Below, in pieces: positions 12,092 through 23,740 of a DNA stretch of 64,000 nucleotides. This stretch comes from Phanerochaete sordida. Its lineage: Eukaryota; Basidiomycota; Agaricomycetes; Polyporales; Phanerochaetaceae. The stretch covers positions 186,001-250,000 of the forward strand of contig BPQB01000009.1 of NCBI GenBank assembly GCA_019973155.2. The letters run 5' to 3'. A program made the translations under genes and the position numbers. Within the stretch, counting starts at the first letter, position 1, and every line of letters starts with the position of its first letter. The notes under the pieces were generated by a model, which saw only the letters and a program-made list of their open reading frames with translations, was not told the origin of the DNA and made no database searches.

Positions 12092-15000
12092 TCAAGAGAA
12101 GTACATCATGAAGTGCATCCTCTCATTCAGCCGCTGGAAGTGGTCGTAGTACTGGTGCAGCCTCATGTCTCCGTCGTCCTCCGGAAACGCCTTCGGGCTG
12201 TCGTTAAAATTCAGCGCAGGGTCATAGTGGTTCCACGCCCGTTTGCAGACCAGACGGGCATCTGTCGCACGGATGAGCACCGACGAAACTGCCTGCATGA
12301 CGCCACGTACAGTATACGGGCGCGGGTATCGAGACGGACCGTGTGCTGCGTGCGTAGACGTGGCATAGCGCAAAGCATAACCCCTGCAGCGCGTCGGAGC
12401 TGCACGACCGTGTGAACAAAAATCGCGCACTGAGATGATAGGGGCACTCACGAGAACTTGCTGTCGTCGTGGAGGACGTGGTAGTGCGTGGGGCGCGACG
12501 TGCCGAGCTGGCCGCCGTGCGACTGCAAGTAGAAGTCGAAGTCCACCGGACTGACGATGTCGGTGTCGACGACGGTCCCGGCGGGGCAGTTTCCGCTTTC
12601 GTCAGAGCGCGCCCCCTTGGCGGGGACGAAGCGGGTGTGATGTCGCTTCCCAGCAGCAATGAGAGTTATCGCCGGCTTCATCTCGAGACTCGCGCACGCG
12701 GCTGCAGGACGTGAGATCTCGTGAAACTTGACGCAAGAAAATGGGGCCTGGCGCACCCTTGATACGCGGAAGCTCTGCGAAGGACTTCTGTTAGGATCTC
12801 TGGGCTAGCGGCATAGTAATAAATACGGACATACCTTTGTCAAGCACCTGCTGAAACTGGCCCTCGGAGACGCATTCTACGTGCATGATGAGAACGATGC
12901 CAGTAGTCACGAGAAACAGGTGGCTTACTCCGGAAAAATATGAGTCTCTTGGGATCAGGGTTGCCGGGCCTTTTCTCGATATCTTTGCCATATTTCTTGT
13001 ACCTCTCCAGCAGTGTCTGAGGCCGTAATAGCGCATATTATGCGGATTTGTTTTTTATGGGCGGCATTAATCAAGCGTGGGTGGGGGGACTAACCTTGGT
13101 CATATCCTCAAGGTCGTCAATCACCTCCTCGCGCGAGATCTGAACGCGACAGTCGGCAGAGTACTTGGCGGAGTGCAAGTCGACGTTTGCCACCAGAGCT
13201 GTGAACGAGGGGCGATCCGTGGTGTGCGGGGGTGGGTGGGAGGCATCGGCCTGTCGTACCAGAAAGAGTCAACGACGAAGAAGTGCGAATGTATGGTACA
13301 AGTACGTACACCCATCACGACGGTCGGGATGTGAGGATCTGTCAGCATCGGCGCTGAGTACTTCCCCGGTACGAAATTGATGCCGCCGCACTTGACATTG
13401 ATCCTGTGCAGTGCACATCAGTACGCGACCCGGCCAGAGACTGTGTCACAGACTTGAGGCAGACGCTAGCAAAATACTGGTGCTTTGCATGGTCGCACTT
13501 GTCACTTTTCAGGCATTGTGTAGCGACGCCTTGTCTGATATCTCCGAAACTACAGCACACGGAATATCCAGGATAAATTAGTGCTTGAACGATAGCTACA
13601 ACAAACTGGCGGCGGCGTACTGTTTGACCGCAGTGTACAGGCCCGCATTTTCGTCCGAAGGAAGCACGACCACGATGAGCTGTGGCGGGCTGCCGTTCCT
13701 GTCTATGCATGCCCGGCCGGCGCTCAACAGTTGCTAATCACAAGACATCAGCGACATCTCCTAGGCAGAGCCGACAGGAGGCTTACCAACGCGACATCTT
13801 GCTGGGTATTCTCCCAGCGCACGAGAGGATCCTTATTGATAACATCGATGCCTACATAGTCGTCTCAGAGCGTTAGCTCAGGTTGGCGGTGACGGTGCGA
13901 ACCTGTGGCGTTGCATGCGTGAAGCAGACTCTTGATCATCTCCTGGGCTTGGCGGGGCCCAAAACGATTGGGTGCCTCGTATACAACGACGATCCACTGG
14001 TTGATTCTGCAAGGTCTGAAGAACTTCTTATCAGCCATATTCCAGCTTCCGTCCTTCGGTGTCTACACAGGCGAAAGCTCGTCAGATGGCAACACCAGAA
14101 AATATTATCATGTCAACGCACAACATGACGCTGTTTCGATCCTTCGCCGTACTTAAGAATCGGCGCAGACAGGATTCGCGAGTTGATAGCCAAAGGGCCG
14201 TGATCCACGTCGACATGGAGTCCAAATCCCTGGCAGGATATATCAGCTAAACGTCAACCGCTGTACACAGTGCGTGTACACACCCGTACATATTCTGACT
14301 GGCCGAACGCGAGCACCTGTTGGCAGTCCGACAGTAAGTACGCGAAGAATTAATGGCAGCCGAGACTCGCACATACTCCTAGGCCAGCCTTGATACTCGC
14401 AAAACGGTCGCGCGGTTTTATCGTAGAGAATTCCAACATGGCCTGGGTCTTGTCCGATGGGACCGGTTTGCGAATGATCTGGCCAGGGAGGACTTCGCAA
14501 AGCTCCAGAGGGATCTTCGTGCCGTCCTTAACCTAGAAATAATGAGTAATGTGCGACTTCAGTACAAGTGGAATCTCGGCTCACCACGGCGCACAGGATA
14601 TCCGGGTACTGCAGCGTGCAATTGTGTACCGTCTGAAAGTGTTCAGCGACCGACATCCTGCGACTACCACCGTCTTCAAGCCGAAGATCAAAATCCTCCA
14701 CGCTTGCGCCGTTTCGCGTTAGCCAGGAGATCGTGCGCGGTCCCTTGATCGGGATGTCACTGCCAGAGGTCACGAGCACCTTGATGCCGGCGACCATGTC
14801 GCTCAGCCGCTTGCGATCGCTGGCACTGAGGCCCCTCGTCCGCGCCAGCAGGTCGGGATTGGCGTCAGCCGGGTCCTTCCCGAGCAGTTCGAGGCAGAGC
14901 GAGATGAGAGGACCGGGCTTGTACATCATGGCAGCCGAGATGTCGATGTTCACGAGCATACGCCCGACGGCGGGCTGGACGGACTGGAACAGCCCTCGCC

Positions 15001-16229
15001 AGAGCACCATGCCTCCGCCGACGTCTTTCGTCTCGTCGCCGGGGAAGAACGAGCGGAGGTTGGAGGGGTATTTCGATGTCGGTTCCTGGCGAACGGCGAG
15101 GTTGAAAGCCTGCGGTCCTCGCGTAAGCGTGCGGAAGGGAGACACTCGGTAATACTTACCGTGATCGCGGTCCGAATGTCACAATTCATGGATTGTATGC
15201 CTTCCATGTACCGATGGAGATGACTGCTCATTCGCAAAGTCAGAATCATCTGCCTTCGTACCACAAAAATACACTCACTTCGTGTCGATGCTTGCAATGA
15301 ATGTGACCCTGACCCTGAAGGGCAGCGGTTCCCGGCGCGCAGGGCGCCATGGCGAATCGGGATTCTCCATGAATACCTCGAACTGGAAGACCGTTCGCGG
15401 TCAGAGTACGTTGTGAGGAAGAGGGTACCAAAGAGCACGTGCCTGTCCGCTGTCACGACCATCCACAAAATTCAGGCGGTTCATGCTGAATAGGTTCTTT
15501 CGGCCGTCGAAGACGCAACGAGGCGTGAAGACCTCGGGAGCAGTCACTTCTTGCAGTTGGCGTATGACCTGCATATTTATTGGGACGGGCAGATTCTGAC
15601 TTATGATCCTTATGTCTGTCACAGTGATGAGTAACACTCCACAGAAAGAAGGACTGTAAAACCTACCGGCTACAGCAAGCATATCGTTCGAGAAGGGATA
15701 AATCAGATCGCTAGTCAGAATATTGCTCTCCGTGGTCAGAGGTCACAGTGTGCATACCGTCATAATGGTATATGGTGCCTGTAGGAACGTCTACGCGATA
15801 GAAGTTCGTATAGACCTTGTTGATGACGCCCTTAGTCCCTGGGGCTGGCCTCCGAACGCCCTGGGTTAGGACGTGAGAGGCGGGGACGACAGGCAATCTA
15901 CTGCTGCCACTGACGAAAATCCTGGAGTTGCCGGCCCTACCTGCCAATATGCCCGCGCCGCGTCCAACTCGCCCAAGACCGCGACCGTTGGGACCTGCTC
16001 GAGGAGGATCCGCTCCTCGCCCTTGTCCGCGTCCGGGAGGATTGCCGCGAAGAGCTCCACGGGCTCCGGCAGGCCCTCCGCGGCCTCCGCCACCTCCACG
16101 AGGGGCTCCTCCGGCGGGCGCCCCTCGTTGCCCTCCACGTGGGGCTGTGTTTCCAGTAGGATGGGGACCAGGCCCAGGATCTCCGCCGCGGTCGACAGCG
16201 CGTCCTCGCCCCCGGCCACGTTCTGGCAT
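12092..16229 (-). CDS. Argonaute protein, copy C (catalytic residues lost)
   Basis: Intact-looking paralog whose slicer site is broken. It starts at 16229 with a Gly/Arg/Pro-rich tail (MPERGRGRGRAVDRGG). ArgoN (PGTKGVINK), ArgoL1 ([16 protein letters not shown]) and PAZ (AEHFQTVHNCTLQYPD, with His where A and B have Tyr) follow. MID keeps LYTAVKQ, VATQC and INVKCGG, so guide 5'-phosphate binding looks preserved. In PIWI the first two acids remain (ADASHP near 13240; SREEVIDD near 13130). The third is Lys-Cys in place of Asp-Gly (RLIFFR-KC-VSEGQF; codons 12929+12875-12876 and 12872-12874). The fourth is Arg (YYARLVC, 12254-12256). All introns are splice-competent. One, at about 15443, needs a GC donor (CAG|GCACGT), judged by alignment with copies A and B. 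No stop or frameshift was seen, so a guide-binding but non-cleaving Argonaute is more likely than a pseudogene. Confidence 0.9.
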
Positions 16230-16929
16230 AGCGTTGCAGGAGCGGGTGATGTAGAAGGTGTAAAGTGCTTTCTGGTGTCCTCGTCGCGTGAGTTAGCTTC
16301 GCAATGAGACGTCAATGCCGAGGGTCATCAGGAGCAGCACTCGATAGCCACCAGTATTTCCGACCTGCACTACCGATGCGAGCAACAGAACGGCGACAAC
16401 ACTCCCGATGCTCAAGCTGCGGGCCCCGCGTGACCTTCCCTTCCATGCGCCACAAAGTTCAACTCGCACGCTTTCGCAATATACGTAATACGTTTGCAGG
16501 TTCTTTGAGGACCATTCAGTCGTGCGCGAGCCAAGAGCTGTAGTGCTATGGTAAACCACAGATAGCAAGACATGTGGTGAGACTCACTGGCAATACTCCG
16601 GGGCAGATTCAATCGCGAGCTCATTCTGCGCCACCGACGCCGGTCAATGCACGCTTCATTCGGCAACATCTCTAGTCCCCGCAGCGTGTCATCATCGCGA
16701 AGATAGCGCTCCAGGTGAGAATATCTGAAAGTGCTGGGAATTCAGCTGCACAGCGCTGTCGAACTCTGTCAGTTGTTCTCGAGTCGTCCCGGCAAGATGA
16801 GCTGAAGACTCTCGCACGCAGAGCAGTCTACAAAGACGCGTATTTGAAAGAAACATAGCGATAGATTCATTGCTGAGAAGGCTTTTCCAGGCAGCGAGGG
16901 AAGACTCCGCGTGAACGAAGAGGTTGCAA

Positions 16930-17160
16930 GCGAACCAGACTGAGCGCCCGAACAAGCTTTGTGGCACCCACGTGGAGGGCAAAGGACCCCGAACAGCGCC
17001 TACCCCATGCGGAACACTACCACGACGGTCTTCTCGCCTCCGTCCCGCACTCGCAGCGGCCAGGGCACTTCTATACATCCGCATAGCACCTGCTCGAGCT
17101 GCAATCCCTCGAAAAAAATCCTAGGAAAACTGCGCTCGAGCTGCTCCACCCTGCGCAAAC
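16930..17160. repeat. Conserved distal element, copy 3
   Basis: Matches 6378-6620. The core at 16930-16976 is nearly identical, and AAGGACCCCGAACAG then CTGCGCTCGAGCTGCTC follow in the same order. It lies about 0.7 kb upstream of the AGO-C start and appears to mark the outer edge of the triplicated DNA. Confidence 0.6.
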
Positions 17161-17908
17161 GCGCCCGGCCCCAGTTCCTCCCGCAGCGCCGCCCCTCGTA
17201 CGACTTTCGCCCACAGACCCACCACCCTGCGCGAGCCTTATCGCAGCGCATGCGCACGCCACGCCACGCCCGCGGCGCACGCGTCCGAAGGCCGAACAGC
17301 GCCGACACGCCTGCCTCGCTTCTGCGCGCTTTTGCATGTTTCTGCCGCAACCATGGCCGCAACCGCGCAATTTTACGGTTGCAGGCCTGGACTCACCACG
17401 CAAATCGTCGCGGCGAAGACGCCTTTTTTTGTTGTTCCGACGCGCCTGTTAGCCTTCGATTGCCCTTCGATGCGCCGCCGATCGTCTTCGCGGGGCCCGG
17501 GGACGTGGTGCGCGCCCGGCGCGACGCTGTGCCCTAGCTGACTGATGCCGCGGTTACTCCATGGGGGAGCGGCGTCCGTGGCTGCAACGGGCGCGGGTTG
17601 GCTTGGCGGTGAGATGCTGAAATGCTGGGTTGCGCGACTCGGTTGGGCGGACGTTGCGACGTATGGTTCTACTAGGCCGCGCGCACATGACGTGCGTGGC
17701 GATAAATATTACAGGGAGCGTGGTACGGTATGGATATGTCTACAGACAACGGGGAATAAATCGTGAGGGATAACGTGGCGACTGTTCGCGCAGCCTGAAG
17801 TCCAGAAAAAATGACGGGGCGCAGCCGGAGCGGGGGCAATCTATCTAAGTAGTAAACGAGAGGTCTAGGTGGAGATGTAATGTGGAGACAGCGGCAGTCT
17901 AGGGTCGG
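17161..17908. other. Intergenic region, no gene seen
   Basis: This stretch separates the Argonaute array from the stop codon of the first MFS gene. Long open frames here follow from high GC and show no domain motif. The segment at 17,700-17,850 is likely 3' untranslated or spacer DNA. Confidence 0.4.
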
Positions 17909-19736
17909 TCACACCTTCGTGACCTCGTTTTTTTCCGGCTCGCCGGAGTACGCGTACTTGGAGTGCTTGCGGATCGCCGCGCCCTTGAAGTAGAACAGAT
18001 ACGGGATCGCGCAGCACGCGAGCGCGATGAACGCGAGCAGGGAGCCCGCCCACTCGTACCCGAGGCGGTGGTACATCTGCTCGGTGAAGAGCACGACGCC
18101 GGCGCCCCAGAACGAGCGCAGGCACGTCTTCGCCGCGAGCGCGCTCGCCGCCTGGTGCTGGTACGAGTCGACGAGGTAGTTGTTCGCGCTGTTGTAGAGG
18201 AAGATGAAGCCGAAGCCGATCGGGAGCCCGCCGAGCGCGGGCGCGATCCAGTGGATGTGCGGGTACGACGTCCACGCGAAGATGAAGAGGCCCGCGGGGA
18301 TGAACCAGCACGCGGCCATCATCGGGATGAGGCGCGCCTCCGGCGGCGGCACGCCGCCGTGCTGCACGCACAGGTGCTTGTAGTGCCGGTTCACGAGCGG
18401 CGCGCACGCGGCGCTGCCGAGCACGCCGATCGCGAGCGGGATGAACATCAGGCCCGTCTTCGACGCGGACCACTGCTTGCCCTCCTGGTACACAATCGGG
18501 AAGCTGCGAGGGGCGTCAGTACAGGTAGGGCGCGGAGGAAGCGAGGGGCACGCACGCGACGAAGAACATGTACAGCAGGCCGTAGAGCACGGACATGTAG
18601 AGCGTGATGAGGAAGACGATGAGCTCCTGGAAGAGCAGCTGGAACGGACGCAGCACGAAGATGCGGAGCGTCTCGGGCAGCGGGCGGCGGTCGAGCTCCT
18701 GCTCGGTGACGTACGCCGCGTCGCCGGTCTCCTTGCGCAGGCGGCGCGCGCGCTGCAGCAGGATCGTCGGCGCGTACGTCTCGGGCACGGTGAGCACCAT
18801 GAGCGCGTACACCGCGCCCGCGACGATGAGCTGGATCCAGTACAGCCAGCGCCAGCCGAGGTTGTCTGCGAGGAAGCCGCCTGCGAGCGGGCCGATCGCG
18901 GGGCCCAGGAACGGCGCGGCGCTGAACGCGGCCATCGGCACGCCGCGCTCCTCGTTGCGCCACATGTCCGCGAGGGTGCCGCCGACGATGGTCATCGGCG
19001 CGCTGTGGGCGTGGTCAGCGGGGGCGGGAGCGGGGGACAGACGCGGGGCGCACCTGAAGCCGATGCCGTCGATGGCACGCGCGACGAGCAGCGTGCCGAT
19101 GTTCTTGGCGACCGCGCCAGGGATGACGAAGATCACGCCGATAAGCAGCGTGGTCACGTACAAGATCCGCCGTCCGTAGAGCTCGCTGAGGGGCGCGAAG
19201 GCCATCGGGCCTATCGGGGGCGGTTTAGCGCCTGCAGGACACACACATTGAGCAGCACGCACCGATGCCGAAGCCGACGACGAAGAGGGTGATGGTGAGC
19301 AGCGAGACCTCCTCGCTGACGTGGAACTCGTCGTTCACGCCCGCGATGTCGGCCGTGATGACGGACGAGCAGAAGGCGACGGTGAAGCAGACGGCGGCGA
19401 TCATGAGCGTGCACCACCACTTCTTGCCCTTGCTCCAGTTCTTCGGGTTCTCGGGGTCGTCGACGGTGAACGTCACGAGCTTGTACTTCTCGAGGTGCCC
19501 GTCTGCGTCGAGGTGCGGCGAGATGATCGCGCCCGACGCGGTCTCCTTGCGGTACTCGTCGAGGTTCGCCTCGCGCGAGAGCGTGCGCGTGGGCAGCGTG
19601 AGGTCCTCCTGCGCGGGGTCCTCGTACCGCGGGGCCTGCTCACTGCGGGGCGTCAGGCGCGCGCGGGCAGCAAAAAACAGACATAGACTCACTGGTGCCC
19701 GTCGTTGAGCGTGCTCCCGGACGGGGTGCGGTGCAT
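17909..19736 (-). CDS. MFS drug/polyamine:H+ antiporter, DHA1 type (copy 1)
   Basis: Plasma-membrane efflux pump of the major facilitator superfamily. The short first exon ([14 protein letters not shown], 19693-19736) is joined across an intron to a hydrophilic N-terminal domain ([20 protein letters not shown]), then 12 predicted membrane segments. DHA1 signs are the motif-A form SELYGRR after TM2, [14 protein letters not shown] with [17 protein letters not shown] (motif C, TM5), and [20 protein letters not shown] in the central loop. The last exon runs YQEGKQWSA... to EKNEVTKV, with the stop at 17909. About 500-550 residues after removing some five short introns. The substrate cannot be read from sequence; relatives export fungicides, toxins or polyamines. 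A TATA box lies 107 bp upstream. It is the downstream member of a tandem pair with the gene starting at 22866. Confidence 0.92.
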
Positions 19737-20989
19737 GGTGTCGTGGCGCGGGGGCGTGAGGATGCGGGAGGACGGAGAGGGAGGACGGGGGCTGCCAGAC
19801 ACCACTCGCGGGCGATGGGGCCCCCGCGTGCGTGCGCGGCGGTTTTATAGGGCGCGCGGGGGGCGCAGGCTGGCTGGGCCCTGCGCGCCATCGGCCGAGG
19901 GGCAGCGGGCAGGGCGCGAGGGAAAACGGTGGCCGCTGGTGCGGGCGGGGCGCTGGGCTGGGCCGTGGGCTGCGCGGCTACTGCGAGATAGCGGCGGCGG
20001 GCGTACCTGGAGAGTTGCCTCGGATGGCAGGAGGCGTGACAAATGCGCGCGGGTGTGCTGCCCCCGACGCAGGCTTCTCGTCCATTGCTCCCTCCGCGAT
20101 CGTGCAACGCAGCTCCCGCGCCTGCCATATGCGGTTAACTCTCTCTTCGCCCGGACGCCGCTTCTTTTAGGCGCCGTCCGCATCGGGCAGCTCTTGTGGT
20201 TCGAGCGGGACCCCGGACTCCCCGTGGCGTCCTCCTGACCGCCGTGACACAGGGGACGACGCCATGACAGACCTCCACGGCGTGAGCAAACCGAACGCAC
20301 GGGTGGAACCAACCACTCACATGCCATCCCAGCCCTCCGCGTCCACACCCAGTGCCAGCGGCAATCGACACGCGGCCCGCGATATCGTCGAAGCGTCGAG
20401 CGTGGCAGCGCGGCGGGGTGTGCGCGCTGACACCCACCGCCGATCACAGACGCCGTCCACACCGTGCATCTTCGCTTGGCAGACATCCCCTTGCCCCGCA
20501 ATCCCACATTCCCGACAAGCTGCCGGCCAGGGCCCCGGGGCCGCGGGCGGCGGCGCCCCCGGCTGCTGCTGCCCCGCACTAGCCCGCACTGTGCTTCGCG
20601 GGCGAGGCTCGTCCTCCGGTTCCAGCAGCTTCTCCGTGATTTCGGACGCGCCACCGTACGCGAGAAGGTCCACTCGCCCAGACGTCATCGGGGTATGCGC
20701 ACGTCTTGCGCGTGTCCGCGTACGTTTGACAGCCGGACAGGTCCCGGGCCCCCGCCGACAAATGCCTCTTACTCGGTCTCGCCCAGGGCCTGGGGCAGAT
20801 ACGCTGTTTTTGATATTTGTGGTATCTATAGTCCTACAAACACGGGCCTGCGGGTGTCTACATTAGCGGTACAATAATGATAATGGTGTCGACGGGCGAG
20901 AGATGAAAATGTACAGAGGTATGGGGTGACGACTGGGAATACTGACAGCAGTGTCCATCGAAAGTCATGTGAGGGAAAACAGGGAGCTC
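19737..20989 (-). promoter_or_regulatory. Promoter region of MFS copy 1
   Basis: This 1.25 kb stretch, between the stop of MFS copy 2 and the start of copy 1, is very GC-rich and holds no recognisable gene. Overlapping open frames in all phases are compositional. It should contain the promoter of copy 1 and the terminator of copy 2. Confidence 0.5.
19843..19849 (-). promoter_or_regulatory. TATA box of MFS copy 1
   Basis: TATAAAA on the minus strand in very GC-rich surroundings, 107 bp upstream of the ATG. The second MFS gene has TATAAA at nearly the same distance, which supports both. Confidence 0.6.
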
Positions 20990-22866
20990 TCACGCCTTGG
21001 TGTTCGTCGGCAGCGTCTCGTCGCCCGAGTACGCGTACTTCGAGTGCTTGCGGATCGCCGCGCCCTTGAAGTAGAACAGGTACGGGATCGCGCAGCACGC
21101 GAGCGAGATGAACGCAAGCAGGCTCCCCGCCCACTCGTAGCCGAGGCGGTGGTACATCTGCTCGGTGAAGAGCACGACGCCGGCGCCCCAGAACGAGCGC
21201 AGGCACGTCTTGGCCGCGAGCGCGCTGGCCGCCTGGTGCTGGTACGAGTCGACGAGGTAGTTGTTCGCGCTGTTGTAGAGAAAGATGAAGCCGAAGCCGA
21301 CGGGGAAGCCGCCGAGGCACGGCCCGATCCAGTGCACGCGCGGATACGACGTCCACGCGAAGATGAAGAGCCCGATCGGGATCAGCCAGCACGACGCCAT
21401 CATCGGGATGAGGCGCGCCTCCGCGGGCGGGATCCCGCCGTGCTTCGCGCACAGGTGGTTGTAGTGCTTGTTCACGAGCGGCGCGAGCACCGCGCTCAGG
21501 AGCACGCCGATCGCGATCGGGATGAACATCAGGCCTGTGATGCTCGCGCTCCAGCCCTTGCCCTCCTGGTACACGATGGGGTAGCTGCAGGGCAGTCAGC
21601 GGCGGCGCACGCGCGGAGAGCGGGACGGACGCACGCAATGAAGAACATGTACAGCAGGCCGTAGAGCACGGACATGTACAGCGTGACGAGGATCACGATG
21701 ATCTCGCGCGTGAGCAGCTGGAAGGGGCGGAAGATGTACACCTGGAGGCGCTCGCCGAGCGGGCGCGTGTCGAGCTCCTGCTCGGTGACGTACGCCGCGT
21801 CGCCGGTCTCCTTGCGCAGGCGGCGCGCGCGCCGGAGCAGGATCGTCGGCGCGTACGTCTCGGGCACGGTGAGCACCATGAACGCGTAGATCACGCCCGT
21901 CGCGATCAGCTGGATCCAGTACAGCCAGCGCCAGCCCGCGTTGTCGTAGATGAAGCCGCCGACGAGCGGGCCGATCGCGGGCCCCAGGAACGGCGCCGCG
22001 CTGAACGCCGCCATCGGCACGCCGCGCTCCTCGTTCCGCCACATGTCCGCGAGCGAGCCGCCGACGATGGTGATGGGTGCGCTGGGGAGGGCCGTGAGCA
22101 TGCGAGGCGTGGCAGGGCGGGGAGGTCTCGTACCTGAAGCCGATGCCGTCAATCGCGCGGCAGACGAGGAGCGTGCCGATGTTCTTGGACACCGCGCACG
22201 GGATGATGAAGACGAGGCCGATGAGCAGCGTCGAGACGTACATGACGCGTCGACCGTACAGCTCGCTGAGCGGGGCGAAGAACATCGGGCCTGCCGCACC
22301 GTCAGCATACACGCGCTAGGTGCATTCAAAGTCACTCCACGCACCGACGCCAAAGCCAATAACGAACAGCGTAACAGCAAGCAGTGAGACCTCCTCGCTG
22401 ACATGGAAGCGCTCCGCGGGGCCCGCGATGCCGGCGGTGATGACGGCCGAGTTGAAGGCGACGACGAAGCAGACGGCGGCGATCATGAGCGTACACCACC
22501 ACTTCTTCGCCTTGCTCCAGTTCTTCGGGTTCTCGGGGTCGTCGACGGTGAACGTCACGAGCTTGTAGTTTTCGACATGGCCGTCCTTGCGCGAGACGCG
22601 CGGCGCGAGGATCGTGCCCGTCGCGGTCTCGCGGCGGTACTCGTCGAGGTTCGCTTCTTTGGTGAGCTGCCGTGTCGGGAGGTTCAGGTCCTCCTCGGCC
22701 GGGTCGACGAAGCTCTGCGGCGCGCCGTCTTTGTGCCTGCAGAAGACAGGCGTGAGATTAGGTGTGATGGCATCACAGAGAAGGCGGCTTACGGCCGCTG
22801 CTGCGCGTTGTTGAGCGTGCTCTGCGAAGAGTGGTGCGAGATGGGCGCGGGCTGGTCGTCAGCCAT
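20990..22866 (-). CDS. MFS drug/polyamine:H+ antiporter, DHA1 type (copy 2)
   Basis: Tandem paralog of the gene at 17909-19736, with the same exon pattern. The first exon encodes [20 protein letters not shown], followed by NLDEYRRE and [12 protein letters not shown]. Shared signatures are [40 protein letters not shown] and the central loop [20 protein letters not shown]. The C-terminal exon (YQEGKGWSA...) ends [19 protein letters not shown] at 20990. The membrane core is strongly conserved with copy 1; the two differ mostly in the N-terminal cytosolic tail, the loop after TM6 and the last dozen residues. It is probably an exporter of lipophilic cations or natural products, but no ligand can be assigned. 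Confidence 0.92.
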
Positions 22867-23740
22867 GGCGTGTGGTGGATGAAGTAGGAGACGGGGCAGC
22901 CAGGGGATGTGTGCCAGGTGGCAGGGGAGGCGAGCGGGACCCGGGGATGGGGCGACCCCGCCAGGCAGCGCTGGCCTTTATACAGCGCTATTAGTGGCCG
23001 CGCACGCATAATGCCAGATGCCAAGCGGCGGCGGGTGCCCCGCACGCGCGAAGCAGGGCCCGACCGCGCACGGCTTCGCCCACCGGTTGGCAAATGCGGA
23101 TGAGTGGCGATCAGAGGACTCGCGCGGCGGACCAGGATCCTGCCTTTCGCGGGCACGCCATCTGCCAGCCCGCCCCGCGCGCGCGTGTGCCCCCGACGGA
23201 CCCTTCGCGGGCGGCCCTGTGGACGAGCGGGGTCATGTCCGCGCGCTGGACGTGCTCCCACGCGCCGCGCGGACGGCGCGCGACGCTTCTCTGCTTCCGG
23301 CGCCCGGTGCTTCTCAGCCTGCGTCCCGAAATGGCAATCGTCGTCGATCGCCGCACTCCGCCCCTGCCGATTGGTCAGCGCGCACCGCCCGGCCTCTTTC
23401 TGGGCAAGATCTCTGCCAGAACGCGCCGTCGCATCTTCGCGGGATGCCTCGTGTGCGAGCCTCTTGTGCCTGGCACGCGCCGCGCGCAGAAGATGACGTA
23501 CGGGCGGAATCGCCTGCTGGTGCGCGCGCGAGAAGTGTGGTGCAAAGCCCGCGCAGGCCCCGCCGTCAGCATTTACCGCGGCGGTGCAGCCCGCGGCCGC
23601 GAAGATCTATCTCGGTCGTCGTGCTCGGATCCTCCAGGGCGGTACAGCGGTGCTGCGTCGGGTTCTTCACCGACGACGACGCCGGCAGAGCCAGCTCATA
23701 AGCAGGCGCATAGGCCGGCACAACATTGCACGACGCCCGG
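22867..23740. other. Intergenic region upstream of MFS copy 2
   Basis: Contains the TATA box at 22977-22982. Apart from that I see no gene; several long overlapping frames on both strands are explained by GC richness. Confidence 0.45.
22977..22982 (-). promoter_or_regulatory. TATA box of MFS copy 2
   Basis: TATAAA on the minus strand, 111 bp upstream of the ATG at 22866, matching the spacing seen in MFS copy 1. Confidence 0.6.

Larger units (their letters stand above)
1015..17160 (-). repeat. Triplicated ~5.5 kb Argonaute unit
   Basis: Three direct units, about 1015-6620, 6785-11910 and 12092-17160. Each holds one Argonaute gene plus 0.9-1.4 kb of upstream DNA ending in the same distal element. 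Intron positions are shared, and even the upstream DNA can still be aligned, so the origin is tandem duplication, probably by unequal crossing over. Confidence 0.8.

Noticed and set aside
12870..12932. AGO-C as a simple pseudogene
   Set aside because: No stop, frameshift or broken AG/GT was found in the exons examined, and the N, PAZ and MID domains are conserved; loss is limited to catalytic positions.
18441..19292. Plus-strand frames of 190-280 codons over the MFS genes
   Set aside because: Shadows of conserved transporter exons on the minus strand; their composition is Arg-rich and without domains.
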